From JAHJDR01 sp964526915 (GTDB lineage: Bacteria; UBA10199; JADGCS01): 38,854 nt of DNA. The notes beneath the pieces were generated by a model, which was not told where the DNA came from, made no database searches, and saw only the letters and a program-made list of their open reading frames with translations. The stretch is from positions 1-38,854 of the forward strand of contig CAZGMS010000185.1 in NCBI GenBank assembly GCA_964526915.1. Direction: 5' to 3'. The translations under genes were made by a program, and so were the position numbers. Numbering within the stretch: position 1 is the stretch's first letter; every line of letters starts with the position of its first letter. Below are positions 13,610 through 21,945 of the stretch, piece after piece.

Positions 13610-15268
13610 ATGGCTAATGAATTAATCATGAACGTCACGCCCGGCGAGACCCGGATCGCGCTGTTGGAACGTGGCGTGTTGGCGGAATTATCAATCGAGC
13701 GCGAGACCGAAATGCAGGTCGCTGGCAATATCTATTTCGGGCGCATCAACCGGGTATTGCCCGGGATGCAAGCCGCTTTTGTAGACATCGGACTCGAAAA
13801 AGCCGCCTTTTTATATGTGGCCGATATTGTGAGCGACATGTTTGAAGGCGTTTTTGAGGATGAGGTGGATGAGGTTGGCAAGAATGGTGACGCTGGCGGG
13901 GATGACGAAGAGGGTGGCGACAAGGCTCCGGATGACGCTGAGCCAACCGATTCCGGGAGCGAAAATGGCGGCAGTGATCAAAATGCCAACAAGGATAGGA
14001 ATCAAGGTCGGGGCGGGCGTTCAAGCAGTGTCAGAAAAAGCCGGTACCGTCGTGCCCCCTTGCCCCGTATTGAAGATGTGGTCAAGGAAGGCCAAACGAT
14101 CGTCGTTCAGGTTGCCAAGGAACCGATCCGGACCAAGGGGGCCAGGATCACATCACAGATTTCCCTGCCCGGGCGTTATCTGGTGTACATGCCCACGGTG
14201 AATCATGTGGGGGTGTCTCGTCGGATCACATCATACGACGAACGGATCAGGCTCAAGGAAATTCTGCGTAAAAACAAACCGGCCCAAGGGGGGTTCATTG
14301 CCCGAACCAACAGCATTGGAACCTGCGAGGAAAAGATTGTTGAGGACATGAACAACCTCAAACAGATTTGGCAGGAAATTTACAAAAAACAGGAAAAATC
14401 CAGGGCCCCCAGTTTGTTGTATCAGGACATGGACATTGTGCTCCGGGCCGTGCGCGACAACTTTTCGCGCGAGATCACGCGTTTGGTGATTGATTCCCGG
14501 GAACACCACACCAGTGTGGTGGATTTCATGAACAAGTGCATGCCTGAGCTGGTCGACAGGATTGAATATTACGACAAGGACCTCCCCATCTTCGATGCCT
14601 ATGGGATTGAGTCCGAGATCAACCGCGCCTTGGGTAAAAAGATCTGGCTCAAGTCGGGGGGGTACCTCATCATTGATTCCTCCGAGGCGCTCACCTCCAT
14701 CGACGTCAACACAGGGCGATTCGTGGGCAAGCGGGACTTTGAAGAAACGATTCTGACCACCAATCTGGAGGCCGTGGAAGAGATTGCGTATCAACTCAAA
14801 CTCCGATCCATTGGGGGGATTGTCATCATCGATTTCATCGACATGAACAAATACCAGCATCGCATGAAGGTTTACTACACCCTCAAAGATGCCCTTAAAA
14901 ACGATCGGAGCAAAACAACGATTTCGCGTATTTCTGATTTGGGTCTGGTCGAAATGACACGAAAACGCACACGGGAATCGCTGACACAAATGTTATCGTG
15001 TCCCTGTGAACATTGTCATGGCACGGGTTACGTCAAGACGCCACTCACGGTGGCCTTCGAAATATTCCGGGAAATCAAAAGGGTTTATTCCACGATCACG
15101 TCGCGCTCACTGCTGGTCAAGTGTCACCCGCGAGCGGCCAAGGTCTTGTTTAACGAGGGTCGCGATCGTCTGGAACAGGTCGAAAAACACATTGGCAAAC
15201 GCATTGTGATTGAGTCGGAAGAGAAGATGCATGTCAACCAGTTCGAAATTCGGGGACGGAATGTGTGA
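13610..15268 (+). CDS. rng: Ribonuclease E/G family endoribonuclease
   Basis: This 552-residue protein is RNase G-sized and lacks the long RNase E scaffold tail. RNase G/E cleaves single-stranded RNA near 5' monophosphate ends in 16S rRNA maturation and mRNA decay. The S1 domain begins at about 35 (AGNIYFGRINRVLPGMQAAFVDIG) and is split by an insertion at about 73-150, first acidic (DDEEGGDKAPDDAEP) and then basic. The catalytic aspartate region SIDVNTGRF is near 363-371, and the zinc-link cysteines in CPCEHCHG are near 463-470. AAGGA precedes the ATG. The 199-bp gap upstream holds the hairpin TTCGTTG/CAACGAA (13499-13520) and no gene. Rng after the radical SAM/DUF2344 gene is a known arrangement, but nagZ rather than rplU-rpmA follows. 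Confidence 0.95.
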   Translation: MANELIMNVTPGETRIALLERGVLAELSIERETEMQVAGNIYFGRINRVLPGMQAAFVDIGLEKAAFLYVADIVSDMFEGVFEDEVDEVGKNGDAGGDDEEGGDKAPDDAEPTDSGSENGGSDQNANKDRNQGRGGRSSSVRKSRYRRAPLPRIEDVVKEGQTIVVQVAKEPIRTKGARITSQISLPGRYLVYMPTVNHVGVSRRITSYDERIRLKEILRKNKPAQGGFIARTNSIGTCEEKIVEDMNNLKQIWQEIYKKQEKSRAPSLLYQDMDIVLRAVRDNFSREITRLVIDSREHHTSVVDFMNKCMPELVDRIEYYDKDLPIFDAYGIESEINRALGKKIWLKSGGYLIIDSSEALTSIDVNTGRFVGKRDFEETILTTNLEAVEEIAYQLKLRSIGGIVIIDFIDMNKYQHRMKVYYTLKDALKNDRSKTTISRISDLGLVEMTRKRTRESLTQMLSCPCEHCHGTGYVKTPLTVAFEIFREIKRVYSTITSRSLLVKCHPRAAKVLFNEGRDRLEQVEKHIGKRIVIESEEKMHVNQFEIRGRNV

Positions 15269-15269
15269 C

Positions 15270-15389
15270 GCTTGGCCGACGGCCCACGGCTGACGGCTTA
15301 CTGCCAAAAGTCACAGGCCGTTGGCAGTTGGCTGTCAGCCGTGGGCGGATGATTTTTCTTTTCAGCTTTGAGCTTTGAGCTTTGAGCTG
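15270..15389. repeat. Two repeats between rng and nagZ
   Basis: CCCACGGCTGAC (15283-15294) and GTCAGCCGTGGG (15334-15345) are perfect 12-bp inverted arms enclosing CCGTTGGCAGTTGGC. A T-rich run (about 15352-15362) follows, so this could also end rng transcription. Next come three and a half tandem copies of AGCTTTG (15364-15388), which end eight bases before the nagZ ATG. Confidence 0.75.
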
Positions 15390-15396
15390 TTTTTTT

Positions 15397-16371
15397 ATGT
15401 CTTTCGTGGCGCAACACATCTTGGGAGGGTTTGCCGAAAAACAGGTGACGGCACCGGTTTGGGATTTGATCCTCAAACACCGCGTTTTGGGGTTCACCCT
15501 TTTCTCACGCAATTTTGATTCGGCAGAACATTTGCGCTCTCTCAACGAGGAACTGCAAGCATTGGCGACGCAGGCGGGTTACACGCTTTTGCTGGCCGTA
15601 GATCAGGAAGGCGGTCGTGTGAGACGTCTGCCCCAGCCATACACGCCCGTGTCCGCGATGAGGGGTTACGGGGAACGTTTTCTGGCCACCAACAGTGCCG
15701 ACGAGGTTTATCAATTGGGAAGGCTGTTGGGACGCGAGGTCAAAGACGCTGGGTTTAATCTGAACTTCGCGCCCGTGGTGGATGTGGATCTCAACCCGCA
15801 AAGTCCCGTGATTGGCGATCGTTCTTTTTCTGATGATCCAGAAGTGGTGGCCACATTGAGCGCGCAGATTGTCAGGGGGCTTTGGGACGAAGGGGTGCAG
15901 GCCTGTCTCAAACATTTTCCCGGGCATGGCGCCACTGAGGCGGACAGTCATTTTGAACTGCCTGTTGACCGCCGCTCGCTCGATGACATCCGCAAAACAG
16001 ATCTGATTCCCTATCAAAAATTGATCGCACAGAATCTGGCACCCTCCGTTATGACCGCGCATGTCTTGTATCCGGAGATCGATCCTGAACGGCCGGCCAC
16101 GCTGTCAAAAAAAATCATTCACGACATCCTGCGTGGGGAAATGGGGTACGAGGGCATCATTTTTTCTGATGACCTGCGCATGAAGGCCATTCACGATCAT
16201 CACGATCTGGCTGACGCGAGTGAATTGTTTTTCAACATTGGTGGTGACGTGGTGCTCATTTGCAATGAGGCCGAGCTGATTTTGGATGTGGTTGAAAAGT
16301 TGCAAACGAGGGATCTCAATTTGCTACAACAGCGCCAACGTCTTTGTGAATTTCTTTCGTTCTGTAAGTAA
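15397..16371 (+). CDS. nagZ: Beta-N-acetylglucosaminidase, glycoside hydrolase family 3
   Basis: The 324-residue protein has the NagZ architecture. It removes GlcNAc from GlcNAc-anhydroMurNAc peptides during cell-wall recycling, usually in the cytoplasm; no signal peptide is seen here. Motifs include AVDQEGGRVRRL (67-78), KHFPGHGATEADSHFELP (172-189, the catalytic His/Asp loop) and IIFSDDLRMKAI (254-265) with the nucleophile Asp258. The ATG at 15397 is used; a TTG 15 bases upstream is less likely. No purine-rich ribosome site is present because the AGCTTTG repeat and a T run directly precede the start. It is the last gene of the plus-strand group and ends at a strong terminator. Confidence 0.93.
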   Translation: MSFVAQHILGGFAEKQVTAPVWDLILKHRVLGFTLFSRNFDSAEHLRSLNEELQALATQAGYTLLLAVDQEGGRVRRLPQPYTPVSAMRGYGERFLATNSADEVYQLGRLLGREVKDAGFNLNFAPVVDVDLNPQSPVIGDRSFSDDPEVVATLSAQIVRGLWDEGVQACLKHFPGHGATEADSHFELPVDRRSLDDIRKTDLIPYQKLIAQNLAPSVMTAHVLYPEIDPERPATLSKKIIHDILRGEMGYEGIIFSDDLRMKAIHDHHDLADASELFFNIGGDVVLICNEAELILDVVEKLQTRDLNLLQQRQRLCEFLSFCK

Positions 16372-16428
16372 TACACGTTTTACTCTCGGTTCAATCCCTG
16401 TCTCAAATTCTTTCCCATTCATCGAAAA

Positions 16429-16466
16429 AAAACCCCCGAACAGAGAGAGGTCTGTGCGGGGGTTTT
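16429..16466. terminator. Bidirectional terminator between nagZ and the lipoprotein gene
   Basis: AAAACCCCCGAACAGA (16429-16444) pairs with TCTGTGCGGGGGTTTT (16451-16466) with one mismatch around GAGAGG. The A and T runs on either side allow termination from both convergent genes. Confidence 0.9.
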
Positions 16467-16489
16467 AAAAAACAATTTATTATCGATCG

Positions 16490-17728
16490 TCAGTTCACAT
16501 CCAGTGTGTAGACATTGCCACCATCTCCCGCCAACCAAGCGGTGTTGCCAGAGCTTGTGATGGAATAGAGCGTGGGCAATTCACTGGTAGCCTCCACATC
16601 CGTCCAGGTGTGGCCAGCGTCCTCAGAGATCAGAATGAATCCGCCATCCGAGGCGGGGTAATAATCACCCACTGCCAGGCAGACAGTGGCGCTCACGCAA
16701 TCCAGACCACGGATGAAAGAGAAGTTGTGTGTGGTGGTGATCGTGGCGTTGCTCCAGTTGGTGCCGCCATTCTCACTGTAGATGATCCAGAGGTCGGTGT
16801 CACCTGAATTGGCACCACCCATGATCAACGTTGAATCATCAGTTGTGATGGTGACTCCCGCGCGGGCCTCTTGTTTGTTGGAGTCGATATCGTCATCCAT
16901 CGTCAGGTCCGTAAAGGTGGTGTCAGCAGTCCAGAAGGCAGGTCCATCTGCTATCACACCACCAGCACCGTAAAAGGTCGTGTCGTCGCCTGTAAACTGG
17001 GCGAGCTGTGTGCTCAGGTATTCATAACCCCACGTTGCTCCATTGTCTGTCGAATAGAGAACCTGATTGCCCGTGTTGCTGTCAAAAACAATGGAATCAC
17101 CAATAGCCCAAACGCTACCGCACGCGGAAATTGATGAGCCTCCAATGGCCGCTGTGACGATGTCGTCATCGGCAAGCGATGTGTACGTGTCCTCAGCGAC
17201 ATCGTAGCGATAAAGGAACTCACCGGGGTCAACCTCGTTGTTGGAACCGCAGATCAGGACATTCCCGTCGCCATCGGCCTCGATATCCCAAATGTGCACA
17301 TACGTGCCAGTGATGCCGGTAATGGCATCAGCACCAACCTGAGTAAAATTTGTGCCCCCATCCGTTGATTTAAAAAGGCCACCAATGGCGCCTGCGCAAC
17401 CCAACCAAATGTTGTCGGCGTCTTGTGCGTAAATGGAATAGGCAATCCCTCCCACGGAGTCGCACAGATTGGCACTTTGCGCGGTCAGCCCGTCGCCCAA
17501 GCTGGTGCCGGGATCGGTGTTGCCGCCGCCTGCTGATTCATCTGTACACGTTGCAGAGCAACCATCATCAGCAGTCGTGTTGCCGTCGTCGCATTCTTCG
17601 GTGCCTGCGACAGTGCCATCGCCGCAAACCGCGTCATCACCAGCCTCTGTCGTTTCCGCTGTGGTGGCACAGGCAGAAAAAAGAACGAGGCACAAAACAA
17701 TTAAATATCGCCATAAGTTGGATTTCAT
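16490..17728 (-). CDS. Surface lipoprotein with Cys-rich repeat and BNR/Asp-box propeller
   Basis: The 412-residue protein begins with a lipoprotein signal (about 1-19, lipobox FSAC, Cys20). It then has one Myxococcus-type cysteine-rich repeat (CGDGTVAGTEECDDGN...CSATC, about 35-61), a Gly/Thr-rich linker and a region with Asp-box repeats: STDGGTNF, STDNGATW, SENGGTNW and SEDAGHTW. The repeats suggest a beta-propeller of the sialidase or BNR type, but no catalytic sialidase residues can be assigned. It is probably an outer-surface protein of unknown ligand. AAGGAG lies five bases before the ATG, and a TATAAT (17809-17804, minus strand) upstream lacks a well-spaced -35. Base and residue usage (Asp/Thr/Gly-rich) differ from neighbouring housekeeping genes. 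Confidence 0.8.
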   Translation of the reverse strand: MKSNLWRYLIVLCLVLFSACATTAETTEAGDDAVCGDGTVAGTEECDDGNTTADDGCSATCTDESAGGGNTDPGTSLGDGLTAQSANLCDSVGGIAYSIYAQDADNIWLGCAGAIGGLFKSTDGGTNFTQVGADAITGITGTYVHIWDIEADGDGNVLICGSNNEVDPGEFLYRYDVAEDTYTSLADDDIVTAAIGGSSISACGSVWAIGDSIVFDSNTGNQVLYSTDNGATWGYEYLSTQLAQFTGDDTTFYGAGGVIADGPAFWTADTTFTDLTMDDDIDSNKQEARAGVTITTDDSTLIMGGANSGDTDLWIIYSENGGTNWSNATITTTHNFSFIRGLDCVSATVCLAVGDYYPASDGGFILISEDAGHTWTDVEATSELPTLYSITSSGNTAWLAGDGGNVYTLDVN

Positions 17729-17839
17729 TCAAAGCTCCTTTATTAGTGTTTGTGTTGAAACTAGGCCCGTGCCTGAGATGGCGGGGCCAGCCGCGCGCAC
17801 AGTATTATACCTTAGCTGTGGAGTCAAACCATATGTCTT

Positions 17840-20197
17840 TCACACTGTCCCCGCCAGCACCTCTCTCTGGCCCTGATGATTGGGGGCCGAAACGACACCC
17901 TGCAGTTCCATCTGATCCACAATGCGGGCGGCGCGATTGTAGCCAATGCGGAATTGGCGTTGAATGCTGGAGATGCTGACACGCTTGTTCTCGCACACCA
18001 CCTGCACGGCCTGATCGTAGAGCTCATCTATTTCTTCTTCGGCTATGGCAGAAATGTCCGATTCCTGTTGCTCGAGGATTTCTTCGTGGTAACAGGGCGT
18101 GGCCTGTTTTTTCAAAAACTCGACGATGCGCGAAATTTCGTCTTCGGAAATGAAGGCCCCGTGAATACGCGCCATTTTGGAACTGCCCGGCGGGACAAAG
18201 AGCATGTCACCCATGCCCAATAAGTGCTCGGCACCCATGGTGTCCATGATCGTTCTGGCGTCATGTTTGGACGTGACGCGGAAGGCGATGCGCGAGGGAA
18301 AGTTGGCCTTGATCAGGCCCGTGATCACATCCACAGAAGGTCTTTGTGTGGCAACGATCACATGCAAACCGGCGGCCCTGGCCTTTTGGGCCAGGCGACA
18401 CACGGACTCTTCAACCTCTTTGGAACAGGTCATCATGAGGTCAGCAAATTCGTCGATGACAATCACAATGTACGGCAGGCGACCCGTGTGTTCAATGGGT
18501 TCCTCGTTTGACTCAGGATCTGGCGTTTTGTTCTTGAAGTCGCCAGCATCAATTTTTTTATTGTACCCGGACAAATTGCGCACGTTCACATCGGACAATA
18601 ATTTGTAACGCCGCTCCATTTCGCGCACAGCCCACTTGAGTGCGAGGTTGGCCTTTTTGGGATCGGTCACCACAGGCAATAGCAGGTGAGGGATGCCTTC
18701 GTAAACCTGCAGTTCGATCATTTTGGGATCGATCAAGATCATGCGGACCTCGTCGGGTCTGGCCTTGTATAAAATCGAGGTGATCATGGTGTTGATCGAC
18801 ACGGATTTGCCCGAGCCTGTTGAGCCGGCTACCAGCAGGTGAGGCATCTTCTGCAGGTTGGCCACGTACGGGATGCCTTCTGTGCTCTTACCCAAGGCCA
18901 GCAGGAGACGAGAATCGTTTTTCTGGAAGCGTTCGTCAGCGATGATGTCCTTGAGCCACACGTTTTCCCGCACATGGTTGGGGATTTCGATCCCGATGGC
19001 GGCCTTATTGGGCAGGGGAGCCACAATGCGGACCGAACGGCCTCCCATGGCCATGGACAGATCATCCGATAGCCCGCTGATGCGCGACAGTTTGACTCCC
19101 GGTGCCGGTTGAAACTCAAACATGGTGATGATGGGACCGGGATGGATTTCGGTCACGCGCCCTTCAATGGCGAAATCCTTGAGCTTGCTCTCCAGAATGC
19201 GGGCGCTCATCTTGAGACTGTCCTCGTCGATTTCCACGTTCTGGCTGGTGTCGTAGTCCAAAAAAGACAGTTGTGGCAGTTGATACCCTTCTGACATGTT
19301 TTGCAACTCCATCTGGTTGGGGGGGCGTTTGGCCTTCTGGTCCTTGCGTTCCAGAATACGTGGTTCAACAATCTTCTGGTCGTTGAGCATTTCTTCAATT
19401 TGATGGAGGGTGAGTTCCGGTTTCGGTTGTGGAACCTCAGGTTTGTATTTTGGAGGCTCAGGCTTTACCCGCTCGATCTTGATGGCCTTGAATTCCTGCT
19501 CCTTCATTTTGGCTTGCGCTGAAGTCTCACTGCGCAGCTTTCTTTGCGCCAGATAACGCATGAGGCCTTTGTGGCTGCGGACCAGAGAGATGTAAAGGTT
19601 GTTGCTCAGGGTCCCCAGACTTTTGCCAAGAGCCATCGAGGAGGTATTCAACACGTCGATGACAGATAAACGAGTTGCCAACACGAAGGTCAGGGCCGCT
19701 CCAAAACAAACCAGAAGGTACACGCCCCAGGTCCCCAAAAAGCGCTCCCCTAAACTGGCCAGCAATTTGCCCAACGTACCGCCAGCGTTAATGCTCTGTC
19801 CTCCAAAGGTAAAGTCGATGAAAACCATTTGCAACAAGATAGCTATGAAGGAAGTGCACACAATGAAAACGATAAAATCCAGAAAGCGAGGTCGTGACCG
19901 CTTGTTGGCAAAGACCAGCAGGGAATTGATGATGAAATACAACCCCAAAAAATACGCGCCGCCACCGAAGATGAAAAAAAAGGTTCCTGCCAGATACGCT
20001 CCAATGACACCGCCCAGATTGGTGATGTGCTGAAAGCTCCCTGATGAGAAAAAGGAGGGGTCAAGAGGGCTGTAGCCGAGAATACACAAATAGTAGAAAG
20101 CCCCCGTCAAAAACAAAAACAGGGCCACAATTTCGGATTTGAGGGAACTGTGAATGGGGTCATGCGGTTTTTTTAAAGCGCGCTTTTTTGCTTTCAT
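17840..20197 (-). CDS. ftsK: DNA translocase FtsK/SpoIIIE
   Basis: The 785-residue protein has an N-terminal membrane domain of about four segments (about 20-190), a Pro/Lys-rich linker shorter than in E. coli, and the RecA-like motor with Walker A GSTGSGKS (about 455-462) and Walker B VIVIDEFADLMM (about 575). The C-terminal gamma winged helix (SISSIQRQFRIGYNRAARIVDQME) reads KOPS-type sites. FtsK pumps chromosome ends through the closing septum and activates XerCD. The ATG at 20197 has GGGAG seven bases upstream; an upstream TTG overlapping the ftsZ stop is less likely. It follows ftsZ by 20 bp, so it is the last gene of the dcw transcript, an unusual position. Confidence 0.96.
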   Translation of the reverse strand: MKAKKRALKKPHDPIHSSLKSEIVALFLFLTGAFYYLCILGYSPLDPSFFSSGSFQHITNLGGVIGAYLAGTFFFIFGGGAYFLGLYFIINSLLVFANKRSRPRFLDFIVFIVCTSFIAILLQMVFIDFTFGGQSINAGGTLGKLLASLGERFLGTWGVYLLVCFGAALTFVLATRLSVIDVLNTSSMALGKSLGTLSNNLYISLVRSHKGLMRYLAQRKLRSETSAQAKMKEQEFKAIKIERVKPEPPKYKPEVPQPKPELTLHQIEEMLNDQKIVEPRILERKDQKAKRPPNQMELQNMSEGYQLPQLSFLDYDTSQNVEIDEDSLKMSARILESKLKDFAIEGRVTEIHPGPIITMFEFQPAPGVKLSRISGLSDDLSMAMGGRSVRIVAPLPNKAAIGIEIPNHVRENVWLKDIIADERFQKNDSRLLLALGKSTEGIPYVANLQKMPHLLVAGSTGSGKSVSINTMITSILYKARPDEVRMILIDPKMIELQVYEGIPHLLLPVVTDPKKANLALKWAVREMERRYKLLSDVNVRNLSGYNKKIDAGDFKNKTPDPESNEEPIEHTGRLPYIVIVIDEFADLMMTCSKEVEESVCRLAQKARAAGLHVIVATQRPSVDVITGLIKANFPSRIAFRVTSKHDARTIMDTMGAEHLLGMGDMLFVPPGSSKMARIHGAFISEDEISRIVEFLKKQATPCYHEEILEQQESDISAIAEEEIDELYDQAVQVVCENKRVSISSIQRQFRIGYNRAARIVDQMELQGVVSAPNHQGQREVLAGTV

Positions 20198-20217
20198 TCT
20201 GTGGCTCCCAAGGATGC

Positions 20218-21936
20218 TCAATCGGCCCTCCTCCTGATGAACGCCGGGATATCGTAGTAATCATCGTCTTGAGTTTGAATGCTGCTGATCTCGGACAGCG
20301 CTCGCTTGAAATCCGATGACTCACGTGCCGGGCCATTGGGACGACGCGACCAATCTCCGTCAACATTTGCTTCTGGCACGTTGGGTATCAGGTTGAGGTT
20401 GCCGTTGTTGCTTGTGCGGCTCGCGGCCGGTCGTTTGGCTCGTGGTTGTTGCTTTGGTGCGGCCTCGCCCCAAACAGAAGCCGGTTTTTGCCTGGTGGTG
20501 AGGACGTCGTTTGGGGCAGGGAGCGAGTTGTATTCCGGTTTGGTTGCTTCGGCCACAGCATCAAAATGGGGGTAGGCAAAATGATCGTCAGGGTAATCGA
20601 GGAGACTATCCGTGTGGGCGGATTCAAAAGGAGGTTGTGCTGGCGTGCTCTTGGGTCGTTCTTCCCTTTTTGAGGCGGCGTTGGCCCAGGCGCTGATGGT
20701 GTTGTTCGAAAAATCCCTGGCTTGTTCGTGGGAGGGCAACTTGTTCGCGACGGGTGGTTCTTTTTGTGTGAAAAAAATGTCTTTGATGGACAAATGATCG
20801 TTTTGCGGTTTGTTGGCAGCAGGTCTGTGAGCGGGTTGGCCATTGGTCATAGGGATTTCTCGTGCTGGTTCCGCAGGCTGTCGTTTGTCTGTCTGTTTGA
20901 GTTTTTTGTTCAGCCAGTTGCTACTGGCTGTGAGAGTGGGTTTGTGCAGAGAATGCTCATCGGTGAGTGTGTCCAGTTGTTCTTGATCGAAACCCGTGGC
21001 AATCACGGTGACTGAGATTTCGTCGCCGGCATTGTCGTCGATGACGGAACCAAAAATGATGTTGGCGTCTTCGTGTGCCTCTTGTTGTATCAGTTTGCAA
21101 GCTTCGTTGAGCTCGAATAAGGTCATGTTTGAAGAACCTGTGATATTCAAGAGGAGTCCTGTGGCCCCCGCGACCGATATGTTTTCGAGCAGGGGAGAAG
21201 AGATGGCCAAACGCGCGGCCTCCAGAGCACGGTTTTCTCCTGAGGCGACCCCTGTGCCCATGACGGCCACACCCGCGTTGCGCATGATGGTGTTGACGTC
21301 GGCGAAATCCAGATTGATGAGCCCGGGCGTGGTGATGAGCTCGGAAATGGCCTTCACGGCTTGCAGGAGGACATGGTCCACCATTTTGAAACTGTCGATG
21401 ATGGGGGTGTTTTTGTCTGCCAAGTTGAGCAGATTATCATTGGGGATACAGATGAGCGTGTCCACTTCATTCTTGAGAGCGGCGATCCCTTCGTCTGCAT
21501 GCCGCATTCGTTTCTTTCCTTCGAAAGAGAAGGGCTTGGTCACCACGCCTACTGTGAGGATACCCAATTCGCGGGCGAGCTTGCCAATCACGGGAGCGGC
21601 CCCTGTTCCTGTGCCACCGCCCATGCCGGCTGTGATGAAAACCATGTCTGATCCCTTGAGAGTTTCTTGAATGATGGCCGCGTCTTCTATAGCGGCATGT
21701 CGTCCTATCTCAGGATTGGCGCCTGCTCCCAGTCCCTTGGTGAGCTGAGACCCGATCTGGATTTTGGTGGGCGCCTCATTGAGTTTGAGAGCCTGGATAT
21801 CGGTGTTGATGGCGGCGAAGTCGATGCCCTCCATCCGGGCCCTCATCATGGTCTTGATGGCGTTACCGCCGCCGCCGCCCACACCCACAACTTTTATCTT
21901 GGCGGCCACACTCAAATCGTCTTCAAATTCGAACAT
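20218..21936 (-). CDS. ftsZ: Cell division GTPase FtsZ with long linker
   Basis: FtsZ polymerises at mid-cell into the Z ring. The tubulin-like core is intact: the G loop GVGGGGGNAIKTM (18-30), the tubulin signature GGGTGTG (106-112), and the T7 region with NLDFADVNTIM (208-218). The protein has 572 residues against the usual 380-420. The excess is a Pro/Gln/Ala-rich, low-complexity linker at about 330-555. The conserved C-terminal peptide DIPAFIRRRAD is present at the end (562-572) for binding FtsA. AAGGAG lies five bases before the ATG. It directly follows ftsA (9 bp) and precedes ftsK. Confidence 0.98.
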   Translation of the reverse strand: MFEFEDDLSVAAKIKVVGVGGGGGNAIKTMMRARMEGIDFAAINTDIQALKLNEAPTKIQIGSQLTKGLGAGANPEIGRHAAIEDAAIIQETLKGSDMVFITAGMGGGTGTGAAPVIGKLARELGILTVGVVTKPFSFEGKKRMRHADEGIAALKNEVDTLICIPNDNLLNLADKNTPIIDSFKMVDHVLLQAVKAISELITTPGLINLDFADVNTIMRNAGVAVMGTGVASGENRALEAARLAISSPLLENISVAGATGLLLNITGSSNMTLFELNEACKLIQQEAHEDANIIFGSVIDDNAGDEISVTVIATGFDQEQLDTLTDEHSLHKPTLTASSNWLNKKLKQTDKRQPAEPAREIPMTNGQPAHRPAANKPQNDHLSIKDIFFTQKEPPVANKLPSHEQARDFSNNTISAWANAASKREERPKSTPAQPPFESAHTDSLLDYPDDHFAYPHFDAVAEATKPEYNSLPAPNDVLTTRQKPASVWGEAAPKQQPRAKRPAASRTSNNGNLNLIPNVPEANVDGDWSRRPNGPARESSDFKRALSEISSIQTQDDDYYDIPAFIRRRAD

Positions 21937-21945
21937 AAGAGCTCC

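Noticed and set aside
17764..17788. Terminator after ftsK
   Set aside because: GGCCC(c)GCC can pair with GGC(ac)GGGCC, but the stem is broken by mismatches and no T tract follows on the minus strand.
17425..17979. 184-codon plus-strand frame across the lipoprotein start and ftsK end
   Set aside because: It is antisense to both genes, rich in Arg, His and Cys from reverse reading, and has no family similarity.
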